Shown piece by piece: positions 52,155 through 63,249 of a DNA stretch of 64,000 nt. Numbering within the stretch: position 1 is the first letter of the stretch; each line of letters begins with the position of its first letter. The notes beneath the pieces are model-generated. The model did no database searches and was not told where the DNA came from. It saw only the letters and a program-made list of their open reading frames with translations. Made by a program: the position numbers and the translations under genes. Source of the stretch: Dreissena polymorpha. Its lineage: Eukaryota; Mollusca; Bivalvia; Myida; Dreissenidae. Location of the stretch: contig NC_068358.1 in assembly GCF_020536995.1 (NCBI RefSeq), positions 38,295,050-38,359,049 of the forward strand, read 5' to 3'.

Positions 52155-53280
52155 AAGAGCTGTCAGAGGACAGCGCGCTCAACTATTCGAGTGCTTGACA
52201 GTATAATGTAAGCCATCATGGGGAAATTGTTCATATTCAATAATTTATTAGACGATCTTTCAAAACTAAAAAAAGGGAAAAAAAAATTTAGGGGGGAGTA
52301 GGGGGGGGGGGGGGGTGAGAGCGTGGTATAATGTGGGGTGGGCTAATTTATAAGATGTTAAAAAAAAAAAAAAAAAAAATCGGGGTGGGGGGAGGTTGGG
52401 GGTGAGAGGGGGGTATAATGTGAGGTGGGGTAATGTATTAGATGATGTTAAAAAAATTATATTAGTTTTTTTCGGAGGGTTTATTAGATGATGTTTGAAA
52501 AAAAAAAATTGGGGGGGGGGGGGGGGGGGCGGGAGGAGGTTAGGGGGGGGGAGGGGTTCTGGGTAGGGGCGTGGGGTATTGTTTCGGTGGAATCCATTGT
52601 GGTATTCAGGTAAGTGTTGTTTTGTCAAAGTAATAATGAAATGTGATCATATATAAAGAAGTTATGGCAATTTAAGCAAAATGCTCAATTATCTAAGTGT
52701 AAAAGGGGCCATAATTATGTCAAAATGCTTGATACAGTGGTCTGCTCTTGTTTATAGGTTGGGGTCATGTTGGTTAACAAGTATGCAAAATATAAAAGCA
52801 ATATGTCAAAGGATTTAGGAAATATTTGGGGTAGTACGCAACGTTTAACATAGAATATAATTCTAAGTATAAAAGGGGCAATAATTCTGTCAAAATGCTT
52901 GATACAGTTGTATGCTCTTGTTTATAGGTTTGGGTCATGATGGTAAACAAGTATGAAAAATATGAAAGCAATATGTCAGGGGACATTGAAAATATTTGGG
53001 GTTGCACGCAAACTTTAACATTTGCTGCATATTCTTAGTGGAAAAGGGGCCACAATTATGACAAAATGCTTGATAGAGTTGTCTGCTCTTGTTTATAGGT
53101 TGGGGTCATGTTGGTAAACAAGTATGCAAAATACAAAAGCAATATGTCAAAGGACAATGAAAATAATTGGGGTAGTACGAAAACTTTAACATTTGCACGT
53201 AAACGGCACAGAAACGGAAACGCCGGAATGAGTCGGATAGCTCCACTATATATATTTCATATATAATAGTTGAGCTAAAA
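52155..53280 (+). repeat. Pearl-like repeat, three cores of about 170 bp, with G-rich interior
   Basis: Starts 'caagagctgtcagaggacag' and 'ctcaactatt', ends 'aatagttgagctaaaaa', giving a short inverted pair at the ends. Three core units begin near 52701, 52871 and 53042 (aaaaggggc, then 'aaaatgcttgata' and 'gctcttgtttataggt'). A G-rich degenerate block (52291-52580) precedes them. Confidence 0.72.
52291..52580. repeat. G-rich tract with runs up to about 19 G
   Basis: Several long G runs are separated by A runs and related words ('gtataatgtg', 'ttagatgatgtt'), which suggests a degenerate repeat of about 110 bases. Many consecutive G runs make G-quadruplex formation on the plus strand plausible. 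The minus-strand proline-rich ORF here is an artefact. Confidence 0.7.
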
Positions 53281-53934
53281 AGTTGGATAAAAGCAGAAAA
53301 AATAACCATGTCACAAAGCATTTATAATATATAATGTGCAACATTAAAATTTGTGAAATCAAAAATAGTGCACACATTCTTTTTTCTAATTTATTTGATT
53401 GTAAATCTGGTTTTCAATTTTACTAACATCATTATAACCGTATTACTTAAACCCTTGAAAAAACCGATTCCCAAAAGTTACAGAATATGCAACATTATAG
53501 ACTGAACAACACAGTACTTTTAGGTAACACACAAACTCAGATTTCCAATGTTTAGCACACTTGTTTATATGTAATTGCTATTAAGTCTGAAAAAACCTTA
53601 ATCTTACAAAAGAATTCTGTGTACTTCAAACAATATCTGTTAAATCTGATGCACACTTATATATTTGTAATTAAACATCAAATAACGTTTAAATCCCAAA
53701 AGGTTAGGAATGCAGCGGACAACAAAATAATGGGATTAATTATCTGGGAGTTGACTGGGATCCCCTTAATCCCTTGCAAATCTTGTTTGGTAAGATATCT
53801 GACACAAGAACAAAAACACTGACCAACAGTGTCGCTCTGTGGCAAAATAAAGGGCGTCATGGTGTATATTTTAAACCTTTAGCCATGTAGTTGTTGTCTA
53901 CATGTCCGATTTCTTTTAACCGTTTCTAAATGAC
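53281..53934. other. AT-rich spacer
   Basis: No gene or named repeat seen. Confidence 0.4.
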
Positions 53935-54065
53935 TCAGAGGCAAAATGAAAATGGCTATATGCAAACAGCATAAAACCAGAACAGCCTGGGAGTAACTCA
54001 CGGTCTGTTAAGGTTCTATGCTGTTTGCTGCTGTTCAGTAACTTTAGGGTTGCAAATGAAGCCTT
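53935..54065. mobile_element. Short MITE-like inverted repeat
   Basis: 'gcaaacagcataaaaccaga' and 'acagcctg' on the left pair imperfectly with 'gttctatgctgtttgct' on the right, with 'taactcacggtctgttaa' between. It ends 'gggttgcaaatgaagcc'. Confidence 0.5.
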
Positions 54066-54518
54066 TAAAACTTGAATCTAGTGAGAAAGGTCTTTAATTA
54101 AATTTGATTTTCTGAGGGACTGCAAATGTGTAAAAATATGTATCAAAGTGCCGGAAAGGTTTAAAGCATATTATAGCACAGAAAGAGTCACAGCATATTC
54201 CATGCAATGATTTCACTATTCCTGTCCTTCAGGTAAGGAAGATCAGCATCCTTATCTTCAGTCCAAAAATGGTGCACACAATTTAACATTTTCCGTCTGA
54301 TACTCAGAAAATTATATTGAATTGAAAACCTTTCTTACTTAATATTGAAGTTTAATTCCACCCCTAGATACTTATGAGCAGCAAATAGAAGAAGATATTG
54401 CCAAGCAATATGGTCCCCTACCGGTGAAACTCCACCATCGACAGATTTTTTTATATATTTGTTGTCATTGCAACCAGAATTCTTGACGTGGGAACAAAAT
54501 GAAATGATGAGCATAATC

Positions 54519-55797
54519 CATACATGCCATACGTCCCGATCTCGGCGGGACAGTCCCGCTTTTGGGCCCTTTGTCCCGGCGTCCCGATATGAGACGATTT
54601 GTCCCGACATTCTTAAAAACGATGTAAGGTCTATAGGTTCCCAATAAAATTCGCTATTCAACCTCTGTTTCGTTAACACTTACCACCGCTAATCCCTTTA
54701 TTGCCCCCAATTAACAATCCGATTCTACTTCTCGTGTGTACCAGTGTTGTTTATGACACCCTATCAGAGATTTATCGGCTAATTATAGATTTTATCAGGC
54801 AGTCAAACCATGGTGGTAGTCAAGATAGTGGTAGCTTAGTGCTATCGATAGTTGTATTATAATGAAATAAATGTTGAAAATGTGTTTGTTTTTGTCTTTG
54901 TTTGAAACGGTTTACAAAACAATTGTTTTGAAAAATTAACTCTACGTCATTAATCAGTCTTTTACATTCAATGTTTAGTTCCAAAATAGCGGGATAATCC
55001 GAATGTGCAATATACCAAAAGTGCAACAAACAGTCCAATAAGTGATACCCATCCTGTCTAGTGTAATTGGGTGTAATTGTGATAAAACAACGAGGTGCTA
55101 TGCATGACAGTTTGACCCAACTCCAATTAAGCTAAAAACAACAAATTGCTATGCATGACAGTTTGACTCTACTCCAATTAAGCCGCGACAATTGGCAAGT
55201 AACAAACTGCGCTGTCAATCCCTCACTCAAACGCCGATCCAGAACGTTGTTTCAGCGCACTGAAAAACATTCAGAAAGAAGAAAGGGAAAATCTGGGCCA
55301 TAGAACGGTTGAGGCGTTGTTAGCAGTTAAAATGAACACAAAGACGGTTTGCTTCCACTAAAAACCTACCTCGGAAATGTGTACGGCCGCGCATTCCGTG
55401 TCAAGCTGATGTAACTGTTCGGTAGATAGTTTACTGTAACCCGTACTTTCAGTGTACTGGATAGCCTCCCCTGCGTTATTGTTTGCCATTGAAAGTAATA
55501 TAATGAGTATTGTTGTCGTAATGTTCCAGATTTTGTACTTTAAAAAGATGAATATTATCTTCGTTGTTTGCTATTGTCTTATTTAATAAAACTGTTATTG
55601 TTATGTTTTAGATTTCATACTTCATATCAGATGTTTTATGTCTTGAATATAAGGAACAAGAGTTTTTGTTAGTACTATACTGACTACAGTAAAGGTGGAA
55701 TGATAGATCGTTTTAGGTGTCCTGCTTTTTGGTCAAATGTCCCGACAATTTTTTATGGAATGCCCCGCTTTGGACCTAAAAAATTCTGGCATGTATG
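54519..55797 (-). mobile_element. hAT-like DNA transposon, non-autonomous, 8-bp target duplication
   Basis: Ends catacatgcca (54519-54529) and tggcatgtatg (55787-55797) are exact inverted repeats of 11 bases. The 8-base sequence gcataatc flanks both sides (54511-54518 and 55798-55805). The intact relatives at 35161 and 63250 show only one such stretch at this place, confirming a target duplication. An 8-base duplication is typical of hAT elements. The 1279-base interior lacks a full transposase but holds a short coding-like exon on the minus strand (55370-55489) and a duplicated 'tatgcatgacagtttga' motif near 55110. Confidence 0.82.
55358..55489 (-). CDS. Short coding-like first exon inside the hAT-like element
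   Basis: From an ATG at 55489 the minus strand reads MANNNAGEAIQYTESTGYSK and on to LSTEQLHQLDTECAAVHISE. A good donor (gag|gtaggt at 55370/55369) follows, and the frame stops three codons later. Mixed codon use and the donor suggest a genuine exon, either the start of the parent transposase or of a captured gene. No partner exon is visible within the element. I do not recognise the peptide. Confidence 0.4.
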   Translation of the reverse strand: MANNNAGEAIQYTESTGYSKLSTEQLHQLDTECAAVHISEVGF

Positions 55798-56049
55798 GCA
55801 TAATCTCCATATTGCCATCTGTCTATGTTTCAAGTTTCATGAAAAAATATGAAGAACTTTAAAGTTATCGCAGGATCCAGAAAAATGTAACAGTGACATG
55901 CTTATATTTACAAAATTCATAATTACAATTATAATTAAAGAATACATAAAAATAGCCCAGTAGCCTAATATGTTATTTGCACAGCCATAAGAAAAAAATG
56001 CAAACAGAATGCATGAGAGCAGAATGCTGCACAACTGGATAAATACTTA

Positions 56050-57658
56050 CCGTATATGTGCGCTTATAAGACGCCCTCGCTTATAAGACGCACCCCGATT
56101 TTGGACTTTATAATCGGTGGATTTAAGACTGACCCGCGTGTAAGACGCGGTCAAATTTTGCCGTTTTCATCAGCCGAAAAACGGCAGAATGTTGAAAAAA
56201 ATCAATAAGAAACACATTGACAATTGTTCAAACTCGCGCTGCATACAATTAGTAATTCACGCAAGTCCGAAAAATAAAACAATCAAACAACAAAGTAAAT
56301 AATATTTGTTTATTTCATGATATATAACTAGGTTTTAATTTATTTTCAAGTATTATTAATACAGTAAAAATAATTATCAAATTAACACAATTTCTAACAA
56401 TTGCGTATTTAATCAATTTGCCATAACAATTTCAAACATATTACGTTCGTAATTGATCGTATCAGTCATCTTAAAATCCCTCGAAATCCTCATCATCGCT
56501 TTCACCGAACAGTTTGTAGAATTCCTCACTAGTGAGCTTGTCATCGTAAACCCAGTCGCCGATATCATCGTCATCATCGTCGCAATCACTAACCTTTGCA
56601 CAGGCCGATACATCCTCAGATTGATCGCGATTTTCCACAAGATCATCAAACAACTCGTCGTCCTGTGTACCATCCATTGAGTTTGAGATCATAAGAGTTA
56701 CGTTTGTGTTTCATTTTGACGATTCCAGTAGTTGTAATTTGTAAATATAATTGTATTGTTTGAGGGGTATTGAAAACTAAGAGGCAGATATAGATTACCT
56801 TGATTATGCAAATGTTACGCCCATTGTCTATAGGTAATGCCTACTTTCATAAAATAAGCCAATCGCGTGATAGAGTGAAATCACGGGTCAAGAAGAAAGC
56901 CACCTGTAGATAATTGCATGCGGTCGCTCTTTGCTCCCGCTGTCGTGGGTCCCTAATAAATAAGGTGTCATCGGCAAGGGGGTCGTCTGAATGAACGTGT
57001 TTATTTAACAATTGACAGTTGCAAACTGGTAACTATTTTCAGACGATACCCTTATTGCCAATTATGTCTTAATTGACAATTAACAGCGTCGAACAAAGAC
57101 GATCAGGTGATACAAATTTGTCAAGAAGCACTTGTAATCGCGTGTTTATTTAACAATTAACAGTTTCAAACTGAGAACTGATTTTGCTGTTATTTTAAGC
57201 ATGTTTGGCATCGTGTCGCCGCTTACACACGTATACTATTATGTCCAATTTATATGACATTTAACGACGTCGCGCGCAGACAATCGGGTGATACAAACTT
57301 TTCAAGCATAACCATGGACAATATAACGCCTTACGACCCCAAAATAACAAAATTCAAATAAAAAATAATAGACAACAAAATCAATAACGATACATTTTAT
57401 TTCAAGTAAATCGGTAACTGAACATAGCGTTCCGATACACGGTACGGGCAAATACGGTCTTTAGAGAAAATGCAAATGGCTGCCGCGATGATTCAAAACA
57501 ATTGACAAGTGTCCAACTTGGCCAGCGTAAGCCCAGTAAACTCGATAATTTGAAAAATTTCGCTTATTTTCACAAGTAACTCGCTTATAAGACGCGACCC
57601 CCACTTTAATTTATTAATTTGAGTCTTAAAAATGCGTCTTATAAGCGCACGTATATGG
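56050..57658 (-). mobile_element. TA-flanked TIR element, pogo-like deletion derivative
   Basis: The first 25 bases (ccgtatatgtgcgcttataa, then gacgc) and the reverse complement of the last 25 differ at 2 positions. TA flanks both sides (56048-56049 and 57659-57660). The word 'cttataagacgc' is repeated several times near each end, giving subterminal repeats. The only coding remnant is the acidic ORF 56471-56692. The element is 1609 bases and lacks a catalytic domain. Confidence 0.78.
56471..56692 (-). pseudogene. Acidic C-terminal remnant of a pogo-like transposase
   Basis: A 73-residue frame reading MDGTQDDELFDDLVENRDQS, then a run of Asp (DDDDDDIGDWVYDDK), ending ESDDEDFEGF. Acidic tails with a short aromatic end are common in pogo-group transposases, and the frame lies about 420 bases inside the left end of a TA-flanked TIR element, pointing toward it. 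A stop codon lies closely upstream of the first Met, so the DNA-binding and DDE parts are gone. The family assignment is inference; another acidic protein fragment is possible. Confidence 0.45.
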
Positions 57659-57660
57659 TA

Positions 57661-59859
57661 AGCTGTAAATGTTTTGGTATAAATATTGGGCAGTAAAAGT
57701 AAATTATTGAAGAGTAAGGAACCACCTGGTGCATGAAGCATCATCATTATGCCTGTCGTTTCACTCAAGATTTTAATAAGCGGTTAAAGAGACAAAGCAG
57801 TACATTCAAAGAATTTCAAGTGTGAGAGATTATTGTGTAAGAGTTGTAGAAAATGAAAGAGGCTCTTTTGTTATGACATAAATGTTCTATTATAACATTT
57901 ACTATTAATATCTACTTGTACCACACAGGTTCCATTGATGACATTTCAATAACCTTTAATTAATAAATCATTATGAATGAAATTATATTAGAAAATCGCA
58001 AAGGTTTGAATTTAATTTCTCGTTTGCATAATCTCAGCTTATGATTTATTTACATTTTCATGGCAGCTTCAAAGCAAAGAAAATTAAAAATTACAATGTA
58101 AATATCTTTTGTTATGTAGTTTTAATAGCACAAAAAAATCTGTTTCATTATCCATTCATATTTTCACCAGTTAACATTATGAACATGGGACTCACCACAC
58201 ATTTAACTACTGGTACTGAAATTGTAACCAACAGTCGAATTCATGTATAAATAAATGTTTTAATCAACAAATGCCCAAAGCTTCTAATTCTACAACTGCA
58301 TGAAATAAGCATGTTCAATTTTTTTTAAATATAATTCTTAATATGATACTATAATATGAAACAAATATGGAAACATTTAGCTAATAATTAGGCTCATTCC
58401 TCTCAGACTTGTACCAAATGATGTAAACAAATAATCAATTCAGTGTATTAATAGTATAATCATAAGTAAATTGTGCTATTTAAACACCAATGATATCAAC
58501 AAATACAAAATATCCCTTTGATCTTACAAATAGGTGCTAAAGTAATGCTATCCCTGACCCCCTCAGGTAAAATGTCTGTCTGCAGATCTACCCTTATAAT
58601 GTGCCCTTATTCTGTAGACACACTTACTAAGGTTATGCAAACATGTTTATTGCTTATGTATACACCCCTAGGTCATTGTCTTTTGTAAATAATAATTTAA
58701 TATTTCTGACAAAATGCAATCAAATAGCTACTGGCCCAATCTGATCCCTTTGATGTCTGCCCATATAAATATATTTAAAAGATTTATTAACTGTTCAATT
58801 TATAGACAATTGAAACAAAAGACAGTTTTATAGACAAACAACTGTCATCCCCTGACACAGATTTTCAATTCATGTGAGAACAACAATAAAATGTCTTCCT
58901 TTGATATTAAATGCACTTAGTATGATCAGGAAATCATTTAATTTTGCAAAATGAATATGCTTAAAATTGTTTTTTAATATGTCTTCTCCCTTCCCTTTAA
59001 TTATCTCAAAACTGTTTCAATATTGTAATAAAAAACCCTTTGAAACAAAACAAATGCAGCTATATAGTTTTATCCCTTTTAAATTGTTTATATACACTCA
59101 AAGCATGATGATATAATTGTTGAAACATTCCTAAATCACACCAACATAATTATGACAAAAGTGGAAAGCTCATGGCAATAAAGAGTACACCTCATAAAAC
59201 ACTCAACCTTTTTGTTTTGAAATGGCATATTAATTACAGACATGGAATCTCTAATTATCATTTACAACTTCAAACCCCATCTACAGACAGCAAGACTGTT
59301 AAGAAAGTGACAGTTTCCCCTCCGCTTTTTAAATACAAAAGATGCCACCATTAACAAGAATGCGTTGATACATCATATATCTGCAATATCTCTACTTATC
59401 TCAATCACTGACTGATGGGTACGATAATATTGTTCCGCTCAATAGCATGAAAATCATCAACAATCAAGAAATTGTAAAAACTCTGAGGTGATTGGCAGCC
59501 AACAAATAAGTGATTGTTTTGTTTTTGTTAACTCTAGATGAAAGTTTGAATAAGGGACAGTAGGGTTCTTTTGTCTTTAAAATTACTGTCCACATTTTAA
59601 CCTTTTACTAATGAGTAATATTGCCCTCCCACTGTCCCAAGGAACGCAAGTAAAAAAGTGATCCCAGGGATATTATTTCGGCCCCTTTCTTGGATTAAGT
59701 TTCATCATGATGAAATGAATGGATGCAAATATTGCAAACACTTATTGCAATGGCCCTCAGAAAGATAGCTAACCATGATATATGAATTCACAATAACAAA
59801 ACATCATTCATTTAAACACATGAAATATTGAACTCACTGTTAAAAACACAAGCTGCAGC
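57661..59859. other. Gene-free AT-rich stretch
   Basis: No gene or named repeat is recognised. If the exon at 59860 is real, its 3' UTR would be here; I see no decisive minus-strand polyadenylation signal close by. Confidence 0.4.
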
Positions 59860-60022
59860 CTATGCATACAGAGATTCAAACGCTTCTGGTAAAACTGCAA
59901 TCATATCGCTGGTGGTCATGGAACGGCCAAAGTGCAAGAAGGCTCTTCTGTTACACTCGCGAGTAAGCAGACAGGCGGCGTAGGCAGCAGATATGCATGT
60001 ACCGTATCTGGAAAGGTCAGCG
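59860..60022 (-). CDS. Probable terminal exon of an unidentified gene
   Basis: After a strong minus-strand acceptor (ttttcttttacag|cgctga, 60024-60023) the frame reads ADLSRYGTCISAAYAACLLT, then RECNRRAFLHFGRSMTTSDM and IAVLPEAFESLYA before TAG. Codon use is balanced and unlike the surrounding AT-rich DNA. The acceptor leaves one base to complete a codon from an upstream exon, which would lie to the right of or beyond the window. I do not recognise the protein. The FGRxxTxxD pattern near the end is loosely like the end of class V aminotransferase or cysteine-desulfurase-type proteins, but that is only a faint resemblance. Confidence 0.45.
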
Positions 60023-60182
60023 CTGTAAAAGAAAATACAAGAATTTAAACTCATATGTAGATGCAAACAAGTAAGAAATCTTAAAAATTATTAGATTTTT
60101 TTTATAACACAAAAAATAACTGAATAGTTGCCACTGTGAATTAAGGTTTGAGTTGACCAACTATTTGTTTATATATATATTT

Positions 60183-60488
60183 GAAACAAGAGCTGTGTTT
60201 GTGAAACACAATGCGCCCAACTGCGCCACTTTGAAGCCATATATTTGACCTTTGACCTTGAAAATGACCTTTGACCTTGAAGGATGACCTTGACCTTTCA
60301 TCACTCAAAATGTGCAGCTCGATGAGATACACATGCATGCCAAATATCAAGCTGCTATCTTCAATATTGCAAAAGTTATGACCAAGGTTAAAGTTTTAAG
60401 ACAGACACATACAATGACGGACACATACAATGACAGACAGGCCAAAAACAATATACCCCCGATCATTTGATCCAGGGGCATAAAAAAA
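60183..60488 (+). repeat. Pearl-like repeat, same family as 3325-3725
   Basis: Starts 'caagagctgtgtttgtgaaa', contains tandem 'tgacctttgaccttga' words and 'acatgcatgccaaatat', has a 'gacagacagg' tail and ends 'ccaggggcataaaaa'. It has one core unit, against two in the 3.3-kb copy, and the opposite orientation. Confidence 0.75.
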
Positions 60489-60561
60489 GCACACAGTTGC
60501 AAAATTTCACTTAATAAATTACATTAAGTAAGTCTGCTATGACCTATTTATATCAATATAT

Positions 60562-61802
60562 CAGGGCTAGCGCTGGCCCAAAATTTCTTTGAGCCAACCA
60601 GATTTCGTTTTTCGGTGCGCGAAAAGTGGTTTTAAAATAATAATATATACTATCAACTTGTTCATATTTCTTTTAATGACAACAATGGCATATCACATAT
60701 AATATAACATGCAGTTTTCAATACAGAAGTAATTATTATGGTACTTTTCAAAGTACAAACATAAGTTAATTTGTACATGTACACTTAACAGTGGAGTACC
60801 GTAAGTTGTCCCAAATTTGAAATCCTGAAAATTAGGCCAGGGGTCTTAGAACCAAGAACCCAACAGGAATAAAGGGCAAAGCCCCCCACCCCACCCAGAT
60901 GCAGAGACTTACAAATTGTTCTTTGTTATAGTCTTTCCAATTGCAATTTCAAGTGAATACAATTCGAAATAATATAAACCATATCGTCTGTTTTACCGCA
61001 TGTGTATTCGGCATTCTATTTCCTCTATAAAGAACTCCGAAAATAAATTTAAATCAGCGAAAAGTAATGTATCCGAAAACGACAGTCCGAAAAATTGTAC
61101 GCGTTCTGCACTTAAAATAAAATTTGCATATCGTTTGATTGCAGAAAATGAAAATTGGTAGCCTAGCAAATACATAATAAATATACCATTTGGTTGACAT
61201 TTTTCTTTACAATAGCATAGCTTGTGGGTAAAACAACTTATTTATCACCTTTTATTTCAAACGATCACGGCGATAATCGTCAGAAAGGTGTAACATCATC
61301 AACATAGAACTAATTATTTAATGATCATCCTTTAATTCAGAACGATAGTCGGTAGACAGGTCTAAAGTGATCGCCTGAGAAATTATTTATTGTTGCTCTT
61401 GTCATTTGTGCATCTTTAAATACGACGTTTGCCATCGGCCGATAAATTGTAGGCAGATGACAATATCAACTGTGTATTCCAAGTGTCTACGCATGGTTGA
61501 CCCAATATTATGTGTGAGCGAACTCAATGTTGATTGGCCAGCTACCAAGTGCGCTTCAATAACAATAATGTCAAGCGATGTCTCATGTTCTGGTGCAGAA
61601 CGGTTTTCGTTTATTGTTCAATTTGCGAACACTTTTAATGAAACAAAGAGAAAACTATAGAAAACCAGTCTGGATTTAAATGGCGGTTAATTTCAATGAA
61701 GATTTGCGAGATTTTAGCATTTTCGCAAATCAGAATTTTCTTGAGCCAATTTCTCAATATTTTCGCAAATGGCTCAAATGGCGAACGACAGCGCGAGCCC
61801 TG
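60562..61802. mobile_element. hAT-like element with CAGGGC termini
   Basis: Begins 'cagggctagcgctgg' and ends 'cagcgcgagccctg', an inverted pair with CAGGG ends typical of hAT elements. TATAT flanks both sides (60557-60561 and 61803-61807). Comparison with the paralogous empty site near 62207 supports a 5-base duplication. The 1241-base interior has only short frames, so it is non-autonomous. Confidence 0.75.
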
Positions 61803-61836
61803 TATATAATAATCCTTGGATAGAACACCCTTAGAA

Positions 61837-62147
61837 CAAGAGCTGTCTCCATTATAAGGATGACATATGCCCCTGATAAATGCTTTGATAGAAATTATGA
61901 GCATTTTTCGAAAACTTAACGCATTTTACAAACCTAAGTTCAAGGTCAAGGTCAAAGAGGTCAAAATTTGTGTGCGTATGGAAAGGCCTTGTCCATAAAC
62001 ACATGCATACCAAATATGAATGTTACATCTGAAGTTACATGGAAGTTATGAGCATTTTTCGAAGCCTAAACGCAAAGTGTGACGGACAGACAGACGGACG
62101 GACGGACAGTGGGATCACTATATGCCCTCCTTCAAAGGCATAAAAAA
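61837..62147 (+). repeat. Pearl-like repeat, single core
   Basis: Starts 'caagagctgtctccattata', has 'tatgagcatttttcgaa' twice, a tail 'gacggacagacagacggacg' and ends 'ttcaaaggcataaaaaa'. It is a different sequence family from the 60183 repeat, with the same plan. Confidence 0.75.
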
Positions 62148-63249
62148 GCACACAGTTGCATAATTCAACTTCAATTACATTAAGTCTGCTATGACCATAT
62201 TTATATCAATATATAATAATCTGTGGATTAAACATCGTTAGAAAAACAGAAAGAGGCTCAAATTCATGTTTTTGCAACATGCCAATTTGTGTTCTTACCT
62301 AAAAATCAACAATGGCACATCCATTGTAAATTATATATATGAAGAGTCACAAATCGGAGAATATTGTCAACACATTTAACATGCTGGAACAAACCTAGAA
62401 TGGCAATTATTCTCCCATGTTTACTTAAAGATAAATGTACAACTGCACATTACTCTACATCATTAAAACCTTTTTTATTAATACAATAAGGCAATTGTAT
62501 AACATAAATATTTGTACAAAAACTTTCATAAAGGTATATGTGTAAATATTTCCGATATAACGATTAAACTAAGTTAAAAACTTCAAATGTGCTTTTACCA
62601 TATATTCCTCACAATCTTTAATTAGTAGACATTCCTTCTAGTCTTGACTTTCACTACATAAAATCTTCAAAATTAAAACTTTAATGTTAAAACGTGTTTA
62701 CTGAAATCGTGTCTACTGGCCACCATGCAGTCTTTCTATCAACTGGTCACTGTGTCTTATTTAAAAATTTACTCATGGGTGAAAAAAGGCACAAAAAGCA
62801 TGGAATTAAGTGACCAATTATTGGATAAACATTACTAATACATTATCTGTCAACAATTATGCTAGCCTAAACACTTCACGCTTCATTGATATTTTAATGA
62901 ACAAATGGTGAGCAATAAAGAGTTATTTTTATAAGGAATCACTTCTACACAAGCTCTTTGAAAACTGGACTACATTTTATAACTGGCTAAGCAAGTTTCA
63001 TGAGCTTATTGGTAAAAGTATGCATGCATAACTTAAACAATCATTATCAAGATATAATATATCAGACCTCTGTGGACAACTTTTCACAATTGGACATTAT
63101 TCAATAAAATAAAATAATTAAACAAGGATGGTATTATATAAATACCACATACAAAATAGTCATTATTTTTAATTACAATTTCCTTGTTTAAAATGGTATG
63201 ATACAATTTTTAAACAAGTTAAATGTAATTAAAAAAAAAAAAAAATTAA
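62148..63249. other. Gene-free stretch starting with an empty-site paralogue
   Basis: 62148-62243 is a diverged copy of the flanks of the 60562 hAT-like element (see findings). The remainder is AT-rich with no gene recognised. Confidence 0.5.

Larger units (their letters stand above)
54385..55895 (+). repeat. Pearl-like repeat (GTCCCCTACCGG family) split by a hAT-like insertion
   Basis: Left part 54385-54518 ('attgccaagcaatatgg', 'tcccctaccgg', 'gaacaaaatgaaatgatg') and right part from 55798 ('tccatattgccatctgtc', 'tttcatgaaaaaatatg', 'tatcgcaggatccagaaaa') join into one core unit when 54519-55805 is removed. The right terminus and GACGG tail are missing. Confidence 0.8.

Noticed and set aside
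52266-52628. 120-codon proline- and phenylalanine-rich minus-strand ORF
   Set aside because: It is the complement of G and A homopolymer runs.
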